DNA of 17,840 nucleotides from Pseudanabaenales cyanobacterium (GTDB taxonomy: Bacteria; Cyanobacteriota; Cyanobacteriia; Phormidesmidales; Phormidesmidaceae): positions 1-17,840 of the forward strand of contig JAKSDM010001013.1 of NCBI GenBank assembly GCA_022360135.1. Reading direction: 5' to 3'. Shown here one piece after another: positions 14,941 to 17,840 of the stretch (positions are counted from its first letter, which is position 1; every line of letters starts with the position of its first letter). The translations under genes were made by a program, and so were the position numbers. Under the pieces are notes generated by a model. The model saw only the letters and a list, made by a program, of their open reading frames with translations, made no database searches and was not told the origin of the DNA.

Positions 14941-14980
14941 CCATAACCCAAAAATGGCCTACAACCATTTATCTCTATGG
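14941..14980. repeat. Nested hairpin downstream of gntK
   Basis: CCATA (14941-14945) pairs with TATGG (14976-14980), and inside this AAATGG (14952-14957) pairs with CCATTT (14965-14970) around CCTACAA. It begins 100 bases after the gntK stop on the same strand. It might end or stabilise that transcript; no U-tract follows. Confidence 0.4.
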
Positions 14981-15079
14981 AAAGCATTGTGTAGGGCAGA
15001 TGAATGATGCGATTTGGGGTTTCTAACCTAAGTCGGCAAATTCCATGGGGGAGAATTACTCTACGAGAAGGGGATATCG

Positions 15080-15565
15080 CTACAATCCCAAAATTCCGCG
15101 AATTCGCCGCACAATCTCTGCCGGAGAATCAGAGATATCAATTTGAAGCGCATCCTTTGGCTCCTCCAGGGTGTCGAACTGATTCCGGAGTAGCGCTACC
15201 GGCATGAAATGCTGCTGGCGTTGGTGGAGCCGCGCCTGAATCAATTCGAAAGAACCCCTTAGATAAATCAGTTTGACCGACTCTCTATCTGGGGATAGCA
15301 TCTGTCGATGGGTAGCCTTGAGAGCCGAGCACGCTAGAATGGCGTCGCACTCCGAGTCTATCCATTGGTTAATGAGACAGTGTAAAGCTTGGAGCCAAGG
15401 TTGGCGATCGCTATCATCCAGTGGTGTTCCCTGGCGCATTTTTTCAACATTGCTAGGGGGATGGAAGGCGTCTGCATCTGCAAACAACCAGTTCAGCTCC
15501 TGGGCTAATAGTTTGCCAATGGTAGACTTACCTGAGCCAGAAACACCCATCAAAAGAATAATCAC
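15080..15565 (-). CDS. gntK: Gluconokinase (GntK-type)
   Basis: A 161-residue cytoplasmic kinase that phosphorylates gluconate to 6-phosphogluconate with ATP, feeding the pentose phosphate or Entner-Doudoroff routes. The Walker A loop MGVSGSGKST is at 6-15. Other family marks are DADAFHPPSNVEKM, GTPLDDSDRQPWL, ACSALK, the YLRGSFELI strand and HFMPVALLRNQFDTLE near the C-terminus. Length is normal for the family. The start is GTG 15565, as it keeps the first strand (MIILL); a later ATG at 15550 would lose it. No ribosome site is evident, and a G-rich tract lies in the leader. leuD is 95 bases upstream on the same strand, so the two may share a transcript. Confidence 0.92.
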   Translation of the reverse strand: MIILLMGVSGSGKSTIGKLLAQELNWLFADADAFHPPSNVEKMRQGTPLDDSDRQPWLQALHCLINQWIDSECDAILACSALKATHRQMLSPDRESVKLIYLRGSFELIQARLHQRQQHFMPVALLRNQFDTLEEPKDALQIDISDSPAEIVRRIRGILGL

Positions 15566-15591
15566 ATTAGGGAACTGCAGCTAAATAACAT

Positions 15592-15624
15592 CCCATCTAC
15601 CCATCCCCTCATTTACCCATCCCC
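15592..15624 (-). promoter_or_regulatory. G-rich tract in the gntK leader, potential G-quadruplex; includes an 11-bp direct repeat
   Basis: Read on the minus (sense) strand there are five runs of three or four G with gaps of 2, 7, 2 and 5 bases (C-runs at 15592, 15600, 15605, 15616 and 15621 on the plus strand). This satisfies the usual G3 with 1-7 base loops rule. TACCCATCCCC occurs twice with a 16-bp period (15598-15608, 15614-15624). The tract ends 27 bases before the gntK start codon. Confidence 0.5.
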
Positions 15625-15660
15625 GGTCTTCTATTAGGATTTTATTTTTACGCTAATCCC

Positions 15661-16257
15661 TTAAGTTCTACTCCAACTGATATAGGGTAATTTCGCTGCT
15701 ATGGCCTTGATCGCGTCAGCTTGAGCTACAAGCTGCCCACAGGCATCCCAAGCGCCACTGAGAAACATTTGTTGCACTCCTTTATCCATTGACACAGGAG
15801 CTGTAAAATCCCCGCAATGAACCTGCATCCTCTCCAGATCGAGCTGCATGTCAACCTTCGGGGTTTCCATTAGAGTTTTCTGGAGATGACTAACTACTTC
15901 AGACTCTGCTGTTACACAAGGTGTCCCCATCGCTACACAGTTGCCGAAGAAGATTTCCGCAAAACTCTCACCGATAAGGGCTTCAATTCCCCAACGGGTG
16001 ATTGCCTGAGGGGCATGTTCCCGGGATGAGCCACAACCAAAGTTGCGGTTAACCACCAAAAATTTGGCGCCCTGGTACTGAGGCGCATCGAACGGATGTT
16101 GTCCCTGCGCCTGGGTGCGATCGTCAGCAAACACCTGCTTTCCTAGCCCATCAAACGTAACACAGCGCAAGAACCGGGCCGGAATAATTCGGTCAGTGTC
16201 AATATCATTGCCAACCAGCGGAATCCCCCGCCCTGAAACAGATGTAACCCGATTCAT
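15661..16257 (-). CDS. leuD: 3-isopropylmalate dehydratase small subunit
   Basis: With LeuC, this 198-residue subunit interconverts 2- and 3-isopropylmalate in leucine synthesis. The swivel-domain marks are GNDIDTDRIIPARFL (16-30) and NFGCGSSREHA (72-82), followed by GIEALIGESFAEIFFGN. Length is normal. The ATG at 16257 has AAGGAA about 8 bases upstream. leuC is not in the window, so the subunit genes are separated, as in many cyanobacteria. gntK lies 95 bases downstream. The gene is divergent from the gene at 16471, and the 213-bp AT-rich gap must hold both promoters. Confidence 0.95.
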   Translation of the reverse strand: MNRVTSVSGRGIPLVGNDIDTDRIIPARFLRCVTFDGLGKQVFADDRTQAQGQHPFDAPQYQGAKFLVVNRNFGCGSSREHAPQAITRWGIEALIGESFAEIFFGNCVAMGTPCVTAESEVVSHLQKTLMETPKVDMQLDLERMQVHCGDFTAPVSMDKGVQQMFLSGAWDACGQLVAQADAIKAIAAKLPYISWSRT

Positions 16258-16470
16258 ACAACCAATTCCTTGATTTAAGATTGACTATAGCCCGGTGGCT
16301 TACTTTAGTAATGGTATCGATATCTGCGATCTAATTTCTCCCAGACAGAATGGCAGAATTCAATATTTATCCTGATCAAATCAACTTCAGATTACATAGT
16401 GATTTTTCAATTTCATTAACTGCACCCTACCTGACCGAGATATATCCAATCCAAGTGAGAATTACTATAG

Positions 16471-17049
16471 ATGGCTAAGTTATTTGACTGCATCACCCCA
16501 GAGCTGCAAGACTTCATTCACCATCAACATCTCTTTTTTGTGGCCACTGCGCCGCTGAGTCCGGCAGCTCACATTAATCTCTCGCCTAAAGGGCTAGATA
16601 CTTTTGAGATTCTCTCTTCCACTCGGGTTGCCTATTTGGATTTGACTGGGAGCGGCAATGAAACCTCCGCCCATCTCCAAGAAAATGGACGTATTACCTT
16701 TATGTTCTGTGCTTTTCAGGAACCACCCCGCATTCTTCGCCTTTATGGCTCTGGCCGTACCGTGTTACCGATTCATGAGGATTGGCCAGGGCTAATTAAG
16801 TACTTTCCTGAAATTCCGGGGACTCGTCAGATCATCGTGGCGGATATTGAGCGCGTCCAAACTTCCTGTGGTTTTGGTGTCCCGTACTATCAGCACCAAG
16901 GACGGCGGGAAATCCTGGTGCAATGGGCGGAGCGGAAGGGCAAAGAGGGATTGAAAGCCTATTGGCGAGAAAAGGGGCAAGTGAGCATTGATGGTCTGCC
17001 TACACCCCTTAGTCACTCCCTAAAATCCCAAGCCAGGAAGGAATCCTGA
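16471..17049 (+). CDS. Pyridoxamine 5'-phosphate oxidase-like flavoprotein
   Basis: A 192-residue soluble protein of the PNPOx-like split-barrel fold. Marks are FFVATAPLSPAAHINLSPKG (22-41), which fits the first strands and the cofactor-contact loop, YLDLTGSGNETSAHL and the GRITFMFCAF strand, then ILRLYGSGR. Members bind FMN or F420 and reduce varied substrates; the real substrate is not predictable. It is not PdxH, whose C-terminal catalytic motif is missing. The stop codon overlaps the next start (TGATG), so it is translationally coupled to the DUF1802 gene. The C-terminal 40 residues are basic and variable. Confidence 0.82.
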   Translation: MAKLFDCITPELQDFIHHQHLFFVATAPLSPAAHINLSPKGLDTFEILSSTRVAYLDLTGSGNETSAHLQENGRITFMFCAFQEPPRILRLYGSGRTVLPIHEDWPGLIKYFPEIPGTRQIIVADIERVQTSCGFGVPYYQHQGRREILVQWAERKGKEGLKAYWREKGQVSIDGLPTPLSHSLKSQARKES

Positions 17050-17615
17050 TGACCAGTTTGACAACAGCGTTGAAGGAATGGGCAGTTGCGGTGGATGCTT
17101 TGGCAGCTGGGAAAACAATTCTATTGCTTAGAAAAGGCGGCATTCGGGAAACTGGGAGACGGTTTACGGTCAGCCATAACTCAGTGCTGCTGTATCCCAC
17201 CTACGAACACCAAAAGCCTGAGTTACTCAAGCCTGATTACACCCAACAGGTAAAAAGGGCGCCCTCAGGCTGGCGCCCTGAAAGCGTTAACCTCAAAGCT
17301 TGGGCTCAAATTACCCATAACTTTCAACTCAGTGAGGCTGAAAAAGTAGAGGCGCTTATGCCGTATCACATCTGGAATAAGCGATTTGTTACAGAGCGGT
17401 TTAAGTGGAAGCCCAAGCAGCCTCTACACATACTGCTACTGCGAACCTACCAGTTATCAGAAGTTGTTCAACTTGCTGATCATCCGGAATATGGCGGATG
17501 CCGGTCCTGGATTGACTTGTTAGAGTCAATTTCCATTGATGGGGCGGTTCCCGTTTTGAATGACGCTGACTATGCTTCACAAATAGATACGATTCAGAAA
17601 ATGTTAGAAGGATAA
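17049..17615 (+). CDS. DUF1802 family protein
   Basis: A 188-residue soluble protein of unknown function. It starts with ALKEWAVAVDALAAGKTILLLRKGGI, the typical opening of DUF1802, and continues with FLLYP-type strand VLLYPTYEHQKPELL (45-59). Later come WNKRFVTERFKWKPKQPLHILLLRTY (128-153) and a GCRSWIDL segment, which are also family-like. Its ATG shares one base with the stop of the PNPOx-like gene, so both are probably made together. No catalytic motif can be named and I do not assign a function. Confidence 0.8.
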   Translation: MTSLTTALKEWAVAVDALAAGKTILLLRKGGIRETGRRFTVSHNSVLLYPTYEHQKPELLKPDYTQQVKRAPSGWRPESVNLKAWAQITHNFQLSEAEKVEALMPYHIWNKRFVTERFKWKPKQPLHILLLRTYQLSEVVQLADHPEYGGCRSWIDLLESISIDGAVPVLNDADYASQIDTIQKMLEG

Positions 17616-17840
17616 CAGCAAGACTTTGAAGGCGGGAATCATATCGATATTCAGCTGCTGTATAAGGCGGTTTGAAAATGGAGACGCCAAAATCTCCAGA
17701 ATCTTCGGCAACGCCATCCATTAGCCCTAGTTGAATCGCTTCAGCCTCATTATGACCGTATCTTAGACCACTGTTTTTTCATCCGCTCAATTCTTGCGAG
17801 CAAACTTTCATTCGACAGGCGTGAATTGAGGCGCTCCACC
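17616..17840. other. Right-edge region, no complete gene; possible minus-strand gene end at 17750
   Basis: Three frames compete. On the minus strand a frame open from the edge (17839) ends at TAA 17750-17752 and gives 29 residues that look like a charged amphipathic helix (VERLNSRLSNESLLARIERM and on). On the plus strand a frame with no start codon runs from about 17676 to the edge and includes PHYDRILDHCFFIRSIL. A short plus ORF at 17679 (METPKSPESSATPSISPS) stops at once. The minus-strand gene end is slightly favoured; none can be assigned to a family. Confidence 0.3.

Larger units (their letters stand above)
14466..15079. other. 614-bp gene-free region between gntK and URC1
   Basis: No convincing gene was seen on either strand. 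The part near URC1 (about 14530-14830) is AT-rich and should hold the URC1 promoter, with the inverted repeat at 14555-14591. The part near gntK (14830-15079) is closer to average composition and includes a nested hairpin at 14941-14980. The latter part may be a remnant of something lost, but no protein family could be read from it. Confidence 0.6.

Noticed and set aside
15004..15207. Plus-strand 67-codon frame
   Set aside because: Its second half is antisense to the end of gntK, no ribosome site is seen, and no domain is recognised.
17401..17721. Minus-strand 106-codon frame
   Set aside because: Most of it is antisense to the DUF1802 gene, and the start lies in the unassigned edge region. 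The first 20 residues look somewhat protein-like but have no family.

Overview
The window looks like cyanobacterial chromosome. The HIP1 octamer GCGATCGC occurs at least twelve times in 17.8 kb (for example at 593, 1801, 4993, 9557, 12057, 13455 and 15404), far above chance. There is a heptamer tandem repeat of the short tandemly repeated (STRR) kind, and the protein families (PatA-like regulators, GAF-containing receptors, DUF1802) are typical of the phylum. No genus can be named from the sequence alone. No rRNA, tRNA, CRISPR array or complete insertion sequence was seen.

Left half, 1-9047, all on the minus strand: a chemotaxis-type operon for type IV pilus motility. In transcription order it holds two PatA-like response regulators (9047-7818 and 7526-6327), a CheY (6256-5891), a CheW (5876-5322), a large membrane methyl-accepting receptor (5264-1695) and the N-terminal 528 codons of a CheA/PixL-like kinase that runs off the left edge. 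This order matches the pixG-H-I-J-L (tax1) phototaxis operon. The receptor has two near-duplicate GAF domains, each with a DPCF motif and, 28 residues later, a Cys-His pair. That is the signature of DXCF-type cyanobacteriochromes such as TePixJ, so it is probably a light receptor. Signal would pass from receptor through CheW to CheA and on to the CheY and PatA-like outputs at the pilus.

Middle, 9048-9898: a divergent small heat-shock protein with an unusual C-terminal tail and a leader whose ribosome binding site can pair with upstream bases. It faces msrA (methionine sulfoxide reductase A).

9899-14465, minus strand: msrA, then upp (uracil phosphoribosyltransferase), URC4 (DUF1688) and URC1 (GTP cyclohydrolase II-like). 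The last three are the core of the URC uracil-degradation route described in yeasts and found in some bacteria. A 142-bp MITE-like element with 21-bp inverted ends and TAA flanks lies between URC1 and URC4. It sits inside an older inverted repeat that closes the URC1 gene.

14466-15079 is a 614-bp gene-free stretch, AT-rich in its first half, with a candidate operator upstream of URC1 and a nested hairpin beyond gntK. After it come gntK (gluconokinase) and leuD on the minus strand. The gntK leader carries five closely spaced G-runs on the sense strand. Divergent from leuD is a translationally coupled pair: a PNPOx-like flavoprotein and a DUF1802 protein. The last 225 bases hold no complete gene; a minus-strand gene may end at 17750.
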